A program made the translations under genes and the position numbers. From contig CM043966.1 of NCBI GenBank assembly GCA_014529385.2, forward strand, positions 87,390,087-87,454,086: a DNA stretch of 64,000 nucleotides, written 5' to 3'. Position 1 is the stretch's first letter. Every line of letters starts with the position of its first letter. The notes below the pieces were generated by a model. That model was not told the DNA's origin and made no database searches. It was given only the letters and a program-made list of their open reading frames with translations. This document shows positions 21,601 to 31,004 of this stretch, one piece after another. This DNA comes from Adiantum capillus-veneris. Lineage: Eukaryota; Streptophyta; Polypodiopsida; Polypodiales; Pteridaceae.

Positions 21601-23220
21601 GCCCGTCGTTTTTATCCTCTTCGATGCACCTCCTTCCTCCTCACTTTGTACCTCTTTGATGTGCAAGCTCTGTAGACGAGCTCTTTCCTCTGTACATGGC
21701 AGCATCCCTACGGGCATCATGTGTCTTCTTTCCCTCAGAAACAACCGCTTATTGTATGGATCTAATCCTTCCGGGTCTTCAACCCCTGCAGCCAGAGCCT
21801 GAGCTGTGTAAGACATGAAATATGGGGCTCTCAGTGCCTGGCACCCATACCCAATGCCAAATACACGTAGAGCAAATTGTTTTTTAATCAGAATTACTCT
21901 TTCTGCGTTTAGTGGGAGGGGGTGCCCACCACACAATCTTGTAATAGCTTTCATTGCAAACAGAGGGAACTTTGCACTGTCATCGGAATATTCCTTGTGG
22001 TATATTATGATCTACATAATAATTGCAATCAATTTATTACCCGTAAGTGAGATGAGTACAATTTTCAAGTACTTGAATTTATTATACAAACCTTTTTGTG
22101 GTTGAAACGCCCGATGTAGTGAGACAACACTGCATCCTTGCCTTGGAATCCAGTGACAAGCCCTTGGCGCGAGCCTCCCGCTCTTCTAAGGAAACTATCG
22201 TCATACACTAGCACCTGGCAGCAAAAAAAACTGTTCATGATATTTTATCACTCGGCCATCTGTAATACTATATGAATGCTCGACAAAAGTTACCATCTGA
22301 TTCTCGTCCATTTCCAGCATCGACCTCCCCCATAAGTGAATAGACTAACTATTCATTACATGATCTTCTGGTGCCACGTGTCTACCCATGTTTTCCAAGC
22401 TGAGGTGTTTTGTTGTCAATTCAAACTGCTCATCTGTTGGCAAATCGGCCTCTCCGGACTTTGCCTCATTGAACGTATCTTTAATCAGTTGCAACCCTGA
22501 AGTGAACTGTGAGTCACTCACAGCTGTGTCAGCAATAAGATATTGGTCCACTGCATCATCGTCCACAAACCCCATGTATGCCTCACAAAAATTTTCAATT
22601 GCCGCTAGGCACTAGTCCTCCCGTATATTGAGCTCATGCATGATATCTGTGAGTAGAATATAGTGGGTGTCGCCCGCCATAGCAAATCTGGGAGCACAAT
22701 TGAGAGGCAAATCCGCTTCCATACTTGGGCTTTCTTGCCTGCACCCTATTGCTGCATCCGCAAGAGAAACAAGAGTTAAGCCCGCATCAAAGGTTTCCTT
22801 TAGTACCTCTTCTCGCTCTTCTTCTGGATTGAATTGCACCTCCACATCCTCTACCTCTTCCTCCGGCGCCAATGGACAACTACCGAAAGTTGTTGATTGC
22901 GAAGTCTCTGACTCACCATCCTTCTGCAAGTATAAGTAACAGACAAAACCATGGTATAATTCCAATAAGCGACATTTTTTTAACTGCTTCATACACCTGT
23001 CTTGTACAAGCAGTGCATTGGAGGGACACTTTTCAAGACAGCGATTCAGTCTCCTTGAATCACTCTTGTCAGGGTCAAGGTCGGCAGGGTGCACATATCT
23101 CATGCCATCAGCTGTCATGGAATTGTCACAAGTGACTGCCTCATACTGTTGCAAATGGTTTTGTAGGTACTCAAAGGAGCAATCTATAATCCTCTGTATA
23201 GAAAAATCTGCATTGAACAT
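21568..23220 (-). CDS. Second transposon gene, multi-exon, unknown product
   Basis: Three minus-strand frames follow each other: 23220-22612 (202 codons), 22575-22345 (76) and 21954-21568 (128). The first has MFNADFSIQRIIDCSFEYLQ, a Cys-containing segment LNRCLEKCPSNALLVQDRC and an acidic stretch; the second starts GFVDDDAVDQYLIADTAVS; the third has FGIGYGCQALRAPYFMSYT and a basic tail RERRHMM. Exon joins are not certain; pyrimidine-rich acceptor-like sites lie between the pieces. It is tail to tail with the transposase-like gene, overlapping it by about 30 bp. I do not recognise a domain. Confidence 0.45.
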
Positions 23221-23439
23221 TCCTTATAGTTCTGGTGCACGGTGATGAGCTCGGGCGTTATATAAGAATGTGAATAGTTTTTCTTCACATGTATCCTCGC
23301 TCACGTCTGTCTCAAGGACTATGATCCCCATGACTGAAAGAAAAAGCAAGCCAAAACTATTTGGTGTCATAACAAAGCAAATTTTGGGCCTAGAGTACTC
23401 CTCAATGTCCTATTTTGCCTGGTTCGAACCTGTGCGCTC

Positions 23440-23770
23440 ATGTCATAAGAGGTGACATTAGTTGAGTCAGAACCAAGTGAGTAGGGTACCCAAGAATTTC
23501 CGAAGGACCCTCTTCGCTTGGTTCTGTCCCGTGTGCTAAAGTCATAAGAGTTGACGCTAGTTGAGTCAGAACCAAGCGAGTAGGGCTCCCAAGAATTTTC
23601 GAAGAACTCTATTTGCTTGGTTATGTCCCGTGCGCTAATGTCATATCGACGGGTTATTTCCCGTGCGTTAATGTCATAAGTGGCGACGTTAGTTGATTCA
23701 GTACCAAGCGAGTAGGGCCCCCAAGAATCTCCGAAGGGTTCTATTCGCTTGGTTCTGTCTTGTGGCATTC
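23440..23770. repeat. Hairpin array 1 (99-bp and 132-bp units)
   Basis: Inverted repeats at 23468-23526, 23567-23624 and 23699-23757. Each has an arm like CAGAACCAAGCGAGTAGGG and a matching arm like CCCTNTTCGCTTGGTTCTG around a loop of about 20 nt. They lie in a tandem repeat of about 99 bp; the third step is longer because 33 bp containing TCCCGTGCG is doubled. The minus-strand 133-codon frame here only translates the repeat. Confidence 0.85.
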
Positions 23771-23908
23771 AGAACAGGTGGATAAGAACAGAGCATATTA
23801 TGTTTTTTTTTACCATAAGCGCGAGTTAATAAATTACAAGAGCAAAAAATAATTTACAAGAGGGGTAGCTACACACGACTGCTGCATGATAGTGATAGAT
23901 TTATAGTT

Positions 23909-23980
23909 CACATAAGGAGTAATTATTCCAACCATGAATGCGATACGATCACCACATAAGGAGTAATTATTCCAACCATG
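23909..23980 (+). repeat. 28-bp direct repeat
   Basis: CACATAAGGAGTAATTATTC...CCATG at 23909-23936 and 23953-23980, 16 bp apart. Confidence 0.85.
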
Positions 23981-24199
23981 CATGCGTTTTTACCCTAATG
24001 CAGTGGCTTCGGTGCGCACACAGTTAACAACACACAGGAAGGGGAGAGGCAGGGACAAAGAACCTGTCTCTGCAATATCCAATGGCGCCGAGTTGGATGG
24101 TGATGTCGCAGGCCACCGACAGCAAGAACCAGTAGGGGGGCGATGGCGATGGCGGCGCGGCAGCAAAGGACTCGACCCAGTGGAGGTCACTCAACACAA

Positions 24200-24510
24200 G
24201 ATCACGAGAGCTGGGCAAGGGGAAGAGCGCAAAAAATACAAAGGCGATGGCGAATGCAAGGGCGATCAGCGTCTGACTCTAAACGCAGGATCATGAGATC
24301 TGGGCAAGGGGAAAGGCGCAGAAAAGGCAAAGGCGATGGCGAATGCAAGGGCAATCGGCGTTTGACTCTAAACGCAGGATCACAAGAGCTGGCCAAGGGG
24401 AAGGGCGCAGAAAAGGCAAAGGCACGAGAGCTGGCCACGCAGAAGGTGCGAGATGGAGATGGAGATGGAGACTGCAAGGGCGATTGGCGTCTGTCTGACC
24501 CTTAACGGTC
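24200..24510 (+). repeat. 89-bp tandem repeat, about 3 copies
   Basis: Units start at 24200, 24289 and 24378, each beginning GATCANNAGANCTGG and rich in GGCAAAGGCGATGG. The last copy is partial and altered. The long frames on both strands here are products of the repeat. Confidence 0.85.
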
Positions 24511-24879
24511 ACTCAAAAAGGCATGTGGGCTGCGCTCTCAAGGACAACCAGTATTAAATGGTCTCAGATTCCCATGCAGTACGATTTACCAACCGCAATC
24601 TCGCGCATAAGTGAAGTTGTCACCCTCCCCGGGGTAAGCATTCTAAGTTGAGGCATTACCCCCACCAAACATCTCAAGTTTCAACTATTTTGCCTCTTTT
24701 CGCGTCCTCTACTACGCATCATTCTAATTAACTCTACCCCCATCGACGCCACGCGGTAAGCAAACTCCATCACCTCTTACTCTCGCTCATCCTCCTTCTC
24801 TTACTCTTGTTCTGCAATGCTTCAGCGACGCGAAACTCTACACACAGTGAAGAGGTATGCTACTTACTACCCTTCTGCG

Positions 24880-25500
24880 CACTTGTATTTTGTGTAGTTG
24901 GTCAAGTACCAAGCAAATAAGGTAAAGTCACTTAGTCCGAAGAGCCCTATTCGCTTGGTATTGACCACAAGAAAAGTTTAGTGATGTCTACTAGTACAGA
25001 GGTAGATACTAAGCAAATAAGGGGAAGGTAACCCCTGCTTGTTGCGGATTTAGGGTTTTCCTTGCCAAATACGCCTTTAGATTTCGGTTCCGTGCGCTAT
25101 AATTTGCTGTAGTTGGTCAGTTCCAAGCGAATACGGTAAGGTCACCTGGTCCGAAGTGCCCTATTCGCTTGGTACTGACCAAAAGAAAAGTTAAGTGATG
25201 TCTGCTAATACAGAGGTCAATATTAAGAAAATAAGGGGAAGGTAACCCCTGCTTGTTGCGGATTTAGGGGTTTCCTTGCCAAATATTCCTTTTGATTTAG
25301 GTCCCGTGCCCTTTAATTTGCTGTAGTTGGTCAATACCAAGCGAATAGGGTAAGGTCACCTGGTCCGAAGTGCCCTATTCGCTTGGTACTGACCAAAAGA
25401 AAAGTTAAGTGATGTCTGCTAGTACAGAGGTCAATATTAAGCAAATAAGGGGAAGGTAACCCCTGCTTGTTGCGGATTTAGGGCTTTCTTTTGCAAAATA
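24880..25500. repeat. Hairpin array 2 (214-bp units)
   Basis: Three tandem units with hairpins at 24898-24967, 25113-25182 and 25327-25396. The last has arms 25327-25350 and 25373-25396 pairing at 23 of 24 positions (TTGGTCAATACCAAGCGAAT... against its complement), loop 22 nt. Each unit continues with a GTGATGTCTGCTAGTACAGA block and a GGGGAAGGTAACCCC mini-stem. Confidence 0.9.
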
Positions 25501-25606
25501 CACCTTTTGATTTAATAAGAAAAAAACAAAATTACAACTAAACACCGGGCTTGAGTTAGAAAACACTTCAGACTTTACAAAGAGTGGCCTATTAATTTCC
25601 GGGGGG

Positions 25607-25627
25607 TTTAGGGTTTAGGGTTTAGGG
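25607..25627 (+). repeat. Short interstitial plant telomere repeat, 3 x TTTAGGG
   Basis: Three exact TTTAGGG units just downstream of the small minus-strand gene. Too short to mark a chromosome end. Confidence 0.9.
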
Positions 25628-25631
25628 TTCA

Positions 25632-26108
25632 CAGCCAGCTTATCTCTTCGCAAAGCATGTTTCCAAAGTTAATGGCCTCCTCATATTTACTGTCTAGCTC
25701 AAGCACTTCATCCTTCATTTCCTGAAGCCAATTAATGATTGCCTCCATAGAGCCATTCTCGGCGAGCAATCGCTGCATGTCTTCAGGCCTTCTTGCTTCC
25801 AGAGAGTTTTTAAGGATTGAGACCCTCTACCTGACGATCAGCATTTGCTGTAGCTTCAGGCTAGCATCCTGCACAGAGCATTTAGCAAGTAAGCTCTTCA
25901 AACTATGAGCTTGGAAATTGGGAGCGGAAAGCAAAGAATTACCAGCAACTTACCTCGAGAATAGACTCCCGTGTTGACAGCAGCCACTCCCGAGCTGTGT
26001 TGGACGAGAACACTAAAGGTAACATCGGGGGAGGGCCCTAGGGGGGACCTCATGAGGAGGGCCGGATGCGGTGTTGCTGGCGCTGCGGGAGTATCCTAAG
26101 ATTCTTTT
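25632..26108 (-). pseudogene. Small minus-strand transposon gene with one clear intron
   Basis: Exon A (about 26090-25957) encodes a Pro-rich stretch, then LPLVFSSNTAREWLLSTRES. A clear donor GAG|GTAAGTTGC and acceptor TGTGCAG frame an intron of about 85 bp. Exon B (about 25871-25632) encodes ASLKLQQMLIVR, an in-frame TAG, then SLEARRPEDMQRLLAENGSM, WLQEMKDEVLELDSKYEEAI and a natural TGA. The product looks helical and acidic. An acceptor-like TCTTAG before exon A suggests more exons to the right. Family unknown. Confidence 0.4.
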
Positions 26109-26357
26109 AGTTGTTCTGCAAAACCCTGAGGATGGTTCTGAAACAACTGCTTCTTAAATAGACTTTCAAACAAGCCTAAAAATCAGAGCTTGGGCAGGAG
26201 GTTTTATGAGAGGTGGACGTGGGAGAGAGAATCAATGTTATCATCCCCCTGATATTAGGGGAGGTGATCGGAGGGAACGACATGACAGTTAGAACCGCAT
26301 CGATTTAAGATCTCCTTCACATTGCTTGTAAACCTGTTTGCTTGCCTGTACACTTTT

Positions 26358-26638
26358 TGAGGTCACCACTCAGCGAATAAGGTATTTTTTTGCAGGGGCT
26401 GCCAACCTGTTCACCTGGTAGTGATCCCAAAAAATGTAAGTGATATCTGCTATTACTATTTCTGAAGTCACTACCGAGCGAATAAGGCAAGGAAAACTGT
26501 TTCCTATGCACCTATTCGCTCGGTAGTGACCTCAGAACATATAAGTCATGTCTAACATTAGTATTTTCTGAGGTCACTACCGAGCGAATAAGGCAAGGCA
26601 ATTCTTTCCTATTCATCTTTTCGCTTGGTACTGACCTT
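26358..26638. repeat. Hairpin array 3, upstream of the H3-like gene
   Basis: Inverted repeats at 26358-26430 (degraded), 26461-26535 and 26567-26638. The second has arms TCTGAAGTCACTACCGAGCG... and ...CGCTCGGTAGTGACCTCAGA. The core ACCGAGCGAATA is shared with the other arrays, but the outer arm is GAGGTCACT instead of TTGGTCAGT. They end about 60 bp before the ATG of the H3-like gene. Confidence 0.85.
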
Positions 26639-26700
26639 TCCTTAAATCTGAAGTCCCTTGTGCTGACAAATGAATTGTCTTTTGGTGTTAATTTGTAGAG

Positions 26701-29150
26701 ATGCCTCGTGTTAAGGCCTGCGCTAGGAGGGCAACAGGTGAATCTTTGAATGCTCAAGAAAGAAGATGCCGATATGAGGCGCACAGAGGTGTGTTGCAAG
26801 AGCTGCGCAGGATAGAACGACACGTTCAACCTTCTATTCCACGTCTCCCTTTCCAGCAAGTAGTGTGGGAGATTTGCGAGCAGTGGAGAGTCGGCATGCG
26901 ATGGGCCAGTAGTGCACTCCTCTGCCTTCAAGAAATTGCTGAGGACTACCTCGTGGAATTCTTCAGCGATGGATATATCCTGGCTGCCCATGCACACCGG
27001 GTCACTATCATGCCGTGGGATTTTGATACTCTTCGTAGGCTTCGTTTCTGCTACGATGGGCTGCTTCAGCCAGTACCAATCCGGGATAGTAGAACCATGG
27101 ATATTCTCAACATCCCCCCTCTCCATCCTCGTGCACGACAGACAAAGCTGTTTAGGGCTGAAACAAACATCAGAAGGACCCGATCACGGGTCGAGAGAAA
27201 CGACACAGATGGGCAGGCTGAGATAGCTGCAGAGGGCCAAGAGCAAGCCAGAGTGGACCCCGAGGCAGTCATGGAAGAAACAGATACAGTTATCTAGGAT
27301 CCATCTAGACACCAAAATGAGCAAGTCATGGAGGATCCGCATCCCACCATGGGCGATGAGGGACAAGAGCAGGTCACGGTGGAGCCTGAGGCATCCATGG
27401 AGCAACCAATATTGAAGGAAAATGATCCGGAGCCTAAGGCAGCCAGGGAGCCAACTCAAGAAAGGGAAGCGCAAGGCTCTGCGTCAGAAGGGCCATCCAA
27501 CGTATCGGATGAGTCAATTATTTTAGAGAAAATCAACGAGGAGAATGAAGAGGATTTGAGAATTTTGTTGAGCTCCGCACCTCTGCATGCGCACATACAG
27601 CTGCCTGCAAGGTCAGAGGAGGCCTGCATTACCAACCTCGATAGAGTAGACTTCATGTGCATGCGCAATTTCATCGACTCACTCGCAACAAATGAAGTCG
27701 TCAATGTTGCTTTTTGGTAATTCTCATTCTCTTTAATTCTTATGCTCATTAAATGGGTCTCTACCGAGACATGGGTCAATATCAAGGGAGACAGTGGGTA
27801 ATGAAGTTGAATTTTGGAACTACTCGCTCGGTATTGACCCATGTCTCTGTGGCCGGTGCCAAGTTTTTCTTTATAATGGTTCACTACCTTAAAGACATGG
27901 GTCAATACCAAGCGAATCAATGGCGTATGGAATTCGATAGCTGCCCCCTTCGCTCGGTATTGACTCACTTGGTGTTCAAGTCTAATTTTTGCCTTTTTGT
28001 TCATGTTAGCCACGCTGTCTCGCTTCTGCCCCCTGAGGTTCAAGAGAAAGTATACGTAATAGATCCGCTGATATCGCCTTATCTGCAGAACAACTCATAT
28101 TCCTTTTTGAGTCTGATGAACTGGTTTAGCAGAGTCAACTTTGATCTAGCGCGCTTTCTGGTCACTGCGTACAATCAATCGTGAGTATTTTCTTTCCTTG
28201 TAAAAAACATCTTGCATTGCGAATCTCTCCTCATCTTTGATGGTGTCTTTGTAGTGATCATTGGAGTCTGATGTTATTTGACATGGAAGCTAAGATTGTT
28301 TACTACGCAAACTCCGGGCAAAGCAGGGCGTTTCACAGTCGTGTAAAAATGTAAGGTCCATTTGGGTACATTTGGAAAGCAGTGTAGTGTCTCTTTCGAA
28401 TGTGTTGCTGACTCAAGTGGTTATGTATGTAGTGCCGCGAAAAAACTTGTATGTTGTGTAGAGCATCTTTTGTTAGAACATGATCTAGGAAATGTAGTCA
28501 AGCACGAATGGGTAACCGTGCCCACGTAGACTGATGACTATAGTTGTTGCTGGCGAACCTGTTTAAATGCCGTGTTGCTCATCAGTCAAATTATGGATAT
28601 ACCGAACGTAAGTAATCTGCTGTTTTATTGTTTTCTGCAACGTATGTATGAAGCAACAGATGTCTGTATCACGCTTCTACAAGAACTTCGATTACATAAC
28701 TACACCAACAACGATGTGCGACATTTTTCTATAATGGCCATTCAACATATTATAATCTCGGTAAACAGATGCAGAAGAGAGGAAGCAGCGAGAGCTGAAG
28801 AGTTCGAAGAGGCTCGCATTTACGAAATGACCCAACGCCACAATCAGACTCAAGAAGAAGTTTGAAATATGCAAGAATAAATAAACCAATATTATGCGGA
28901 CGCCGCAGAAGTAGAGGAATGGGCTGCACGTCGACGGCAAGGGCAAGAACAACGGGAAGCTTCACAGGTGCAAGAAGCATGGGAAGCCATGGAAGAGGCC
29001 CATGATTTCGAGCGACGCGAAAGGATGCCTGAGACCAGCGTCCCCAGAGGCAGAGGTAGCAGCAACCGGAGCAGAGGGCAAGGGACGAGTGGCACAAACC
29101 GGGGGAGAGGACAGGGGACGAGTGGCACAAACTGGGGGAGAGGACAGTAG
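26701..29150 (+). pseudogene. Histone H3-like + Ulp1/SENP (C48) protease + RG-rich tail gene
   Basis: Exon 1 (26701-27716): residues 1-15 MPRVKACARRATGES align with an H3 tail start; about 20-120 form an H3 fold (LQELRRIERHV, IPRLPFQQVVWEIC, SSALLCLQEIAEDYLVEFF, HAHRVTIMPWDF); then a doubled acidic segment (EGQEQ...EA.ME) spanning one in-frame TAG (27295-27297). Exons 28010-28180, 28255-28350 and 28433-28607 join by GT-AG sites into a C48-type protease: VYVIDPLISPYL, HWSLMLFDMEAKIVYYANSG (catalytic His; Asn where Asp is usual), and TDDYSCCWRTCLNA (catalytic Cys, 28545-28547). The oxyanion Gln position is TAG (28527-28529). The last exon (about 28653-29150) has a coiled coil, two stops and an RG-rich end (RGRGSSNRSRGQGTSG). 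Products would be expected in the nucleus. This copy is dead as written unless stops are read through. Confidence 0.8.
27767..27966. repeat. Hairpins 10 and 11, inside an intron of the H3-like gene
   Basis: 27767-27848 has outer arms AGACATGGGTCAATA and TATTGACCCATGTCTCT; 27899-27966 has GGGTCAATACCAAGCGAA and TTCGCTCGGTATTGACTC. Both lie in intron 1 (27717-28009). Confidence 0.85.
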
Positions 29151-29429
29151 CTAGGAAAGGGAGCAAATTACTCTTGACAGATACAACACAATATGTAAAG
29201 TTTTGAAACATTGTTTGAGCGCCAAAGAATATCTCTGCATTAGTCATTTTGAAGAGTACATCATGGTTTGCATGGCATCAAAGCTCTTTGCGTGCACAAT
29301 GTATGTGACCTAGCTTCCGGTGGAAGCAATTAAGTGAAGTGTATTTGTTATGGAATCCTTGCACAATGTTGTTTTCTCCTTGCCCCTTGGAATCTGAAAA
29401 GAAGAAAAAGTTAGATTCAGTCATAGTGT
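29151..29429. other. Gap between convergent genes
   Basis: About 280 bp with no ORF; the likely 3' ends of the H3-like gene and the minus-strand gene meet here. Confidence 0.4.
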
Positions 29430-30631
29430 ATTAAAGACAATCAAAATTTATCGATTTAGTAAGCACCTTTCTATTGTTGAGATTGAATGCATACAATTCC
29501 GGCAAAAGTGAAAGTTCTTCACATGTAAGATCTATCCTGAGCTGTGCCAGAGTTGTGCTTGACATTGTCTCCATCACAGTAAGTAGGTTGTCTCGAAAGT
29601 AGATCTCCATTGATAAAGGTTTGTTCTCGAGGTTGTTCTCTGTATCTTGGTCGAGTGGAATAAGCTCCCCACTGAGAAGATGATATCTAATATAGTAAAA
29701 CGATACTAAAAAATTTTGAGAACTTATAATGAACTTGAAAATTATGGACTTCTTTTGCAAAATACAGATTTTGTTCTATGATTGTTTCCTATCCCAGTTA
29801 TCATCTAAAAAGTCCAAACAGCTCTCAGACTTGCAAATGAACATTGTTGCGGTAGTTCTTGTTTGCTCATCGAAGAAAAAATCTGCAAACACTTCAAGAG
29901 GCATAAATAGTGCGAGCCGAACTATTTTTGTGGCAATTGAATACTTGAGGGACTTTTGTATATCCTGAAACAACTTATTCTTGAAGCTTTCACTAGTTTG
30001 CGAAGTAGGCAGGGACCAATCTTGCTATCAAAGGATGGAAGTGACAAAGGAGCTACACGACCCCAACCAATGGAAGTTCTCAGTTCCACATATGACATAT
30101 CATAAAAGAAAATTCCATTATCTGCAAGTTCCTTGTGTTGTCTTCCTCGGTACATTTGCTCACCAATAAATGCATGGAAATCATCAAAAATCCCAACTAT
30201 ACTCTCAACTGGTTGCCAATCTGTCCTATTTGATGGATAAATATCTGAAACATACCAAAGATGATATCCACCACTTAATATTCGAATATAATCATGCACT
30301 AAGCGAGATGCTGAAATAACTTACAATTGGGTCGATGCCTTGGAAAACTTGGAGGAGATGTTTGCAACCTTAAGTCTGCATGCTGGAAAGCATGTTGTAT
30401 GAGGACCTCTTTCACCCACTTGCTTTGTGCACACACTTTAAACTCTTTAACTTGATCCTTGAAAGCCTCCACAAAATCATTGCGTTGCCTCCTCTTCCTC
30501 CTCCTAGTTTTCAGTAGAACCCAACTTCCGATAGTTATACGAGATGGAATCCATGCTTGATCGTCTTTGGTATAACTGTTAAAAATGCTAACAGAGTCAA
30601 TGGTAGTGCTAGGCCTTCGAGAAGTAGACAT
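29430..30631 (-). pseudogene. Minus-strand multi-exon transposon gene, unknown product
   Basis: Exon 1 (30631 to about 30328) starts MSTSRRPSTTIDSVSIFNSY and carries a basic patch TRRRKRRQR. A good donor AATT|GTAAGT and acceptor ATGTTTCAG join it to a second exon reading YIYPSNRTDWQPVES, IFDDFHAFIGEQMYRG and FYDMSYVELRTSIGWGR. A frame change follows, then SFKNKLFQDIQKSLKYS and VRLALFMPLEVFADFFFD. A last exon (about 29690-29466) has YHLLSGELIPLDQD and LTCEELSLLPELYAFNLNN. No family recognised. It is convergent with the H3-like gene and starts about 330 bp from the right TIR. Confidence 0.45.
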
Positions 30632-30962
30632 GGCTTGCAGTAGAATGAATACACAGAAAGGTTAGCGCAAATATAAAAAAGGGAAGAAGTTTTGAGAGGG
30701 AAGTAGAGCTACTCAAAGTCATATTTGGGCGGGAACAAAGTACTAGATAGAGTCTTCAATGAAAGTTCTGAAATTCCTCGGTACATAGTTAGTACGACTT
30801 ACGGCATTTATCCCTTGAAAGCGTGAAATTGTGCAATTTGATGAACCAAAAAAAAAATTCCTCCCTTTTTTTAAAAAGAGCTTGACTCCAAAATGTCAAT
30901 TTTCAACGTAACGTTAGCCTCTTCCTCATTGGTCGAGCGCCACTCTCTCTCTAGAACTGAAA
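30632..30962. other. Right subterminal region of the transposon
   Basis: A/T-rich with poly-A and poly-T runs near 30850-30875; probably holds the promoter of the minus-strand gene. No copy of the hairpin core was seen. Confidence 0.35.
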
Positions 30963-30992
30963 GGCCCAAAAGTGAGTCCAACTTTCTCCTAA
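30963..30992 (-). repeat. Right terminal inverted repeat
   Basis: GGCCCAAAAGTGAGTCC...CTCCTAA, exact reverse complement of the left repeat. Confidence 0.93.
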
Positions 30993-31004
30993 TTGGCATA
31001 GCCA

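Larger units (their letters stand above)
18540..30994. mobile_element. 12.45-kb DNA transposon carrying at least five genes
   Basis: Bounded by perfect 30-bp inverted repeats (18540-18569 and 30963-30992, starting TTAGGAGAAAGTTGGACT) and inserted in the G1 protease. GGCATAGCCA flanks both sides (18530-18539 and 30995-31004), giving a 9-10 bp target duplication. Two extra Ts on the right make the exact edge uncertain. Contents: a transposase-like gene (+), a minus-strand gene, hairpin arrays, a small minus-strand gene, the H3-like/Ulp1 gene (+) and a minus-strand gene near the right end. The duplication length suits Mutator-like elements, and Ulp1 genes are known in Kaonashi MULEs, but I see no clear MURA transposase, so the superfamily is open. 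Confidence 0.85.

Noticed and set aside
23367-23768. 133-codon minus-strand ORF with repeated PYSLGSDSTS
   Set aside because: It translates the hairpin tandem repeat (array 1); the protein repeat is a by-product of the DNA repeat.
23982-24512. Several overlapping ORFs on both strands
   Set aside because: They arise from the 89-bp tandem repeat, which stays open in many frames because the unit is GC-rich and lacks stops.
25607-25627. Telomere or chromosome end
   Set aside because: Only three TTTAGGG units inside a transposon, with normal sequence on both sides.
26701-27297. Host centromeric histone gene (CenH3)
   Set aside because: The gene lies inside TIRs, continues into protease exons and carries stops; it resembles H3 in fold and tail start but is best seen as transposon cargo.
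26701-29150. Stop-codon reassignment (TAG as sense) to explain in-frame stops
   Set aside because: TGA and TAA also interrupt the same gene and neighbouring elements, and the TAGs fit C-to-T damage of Gln codons.
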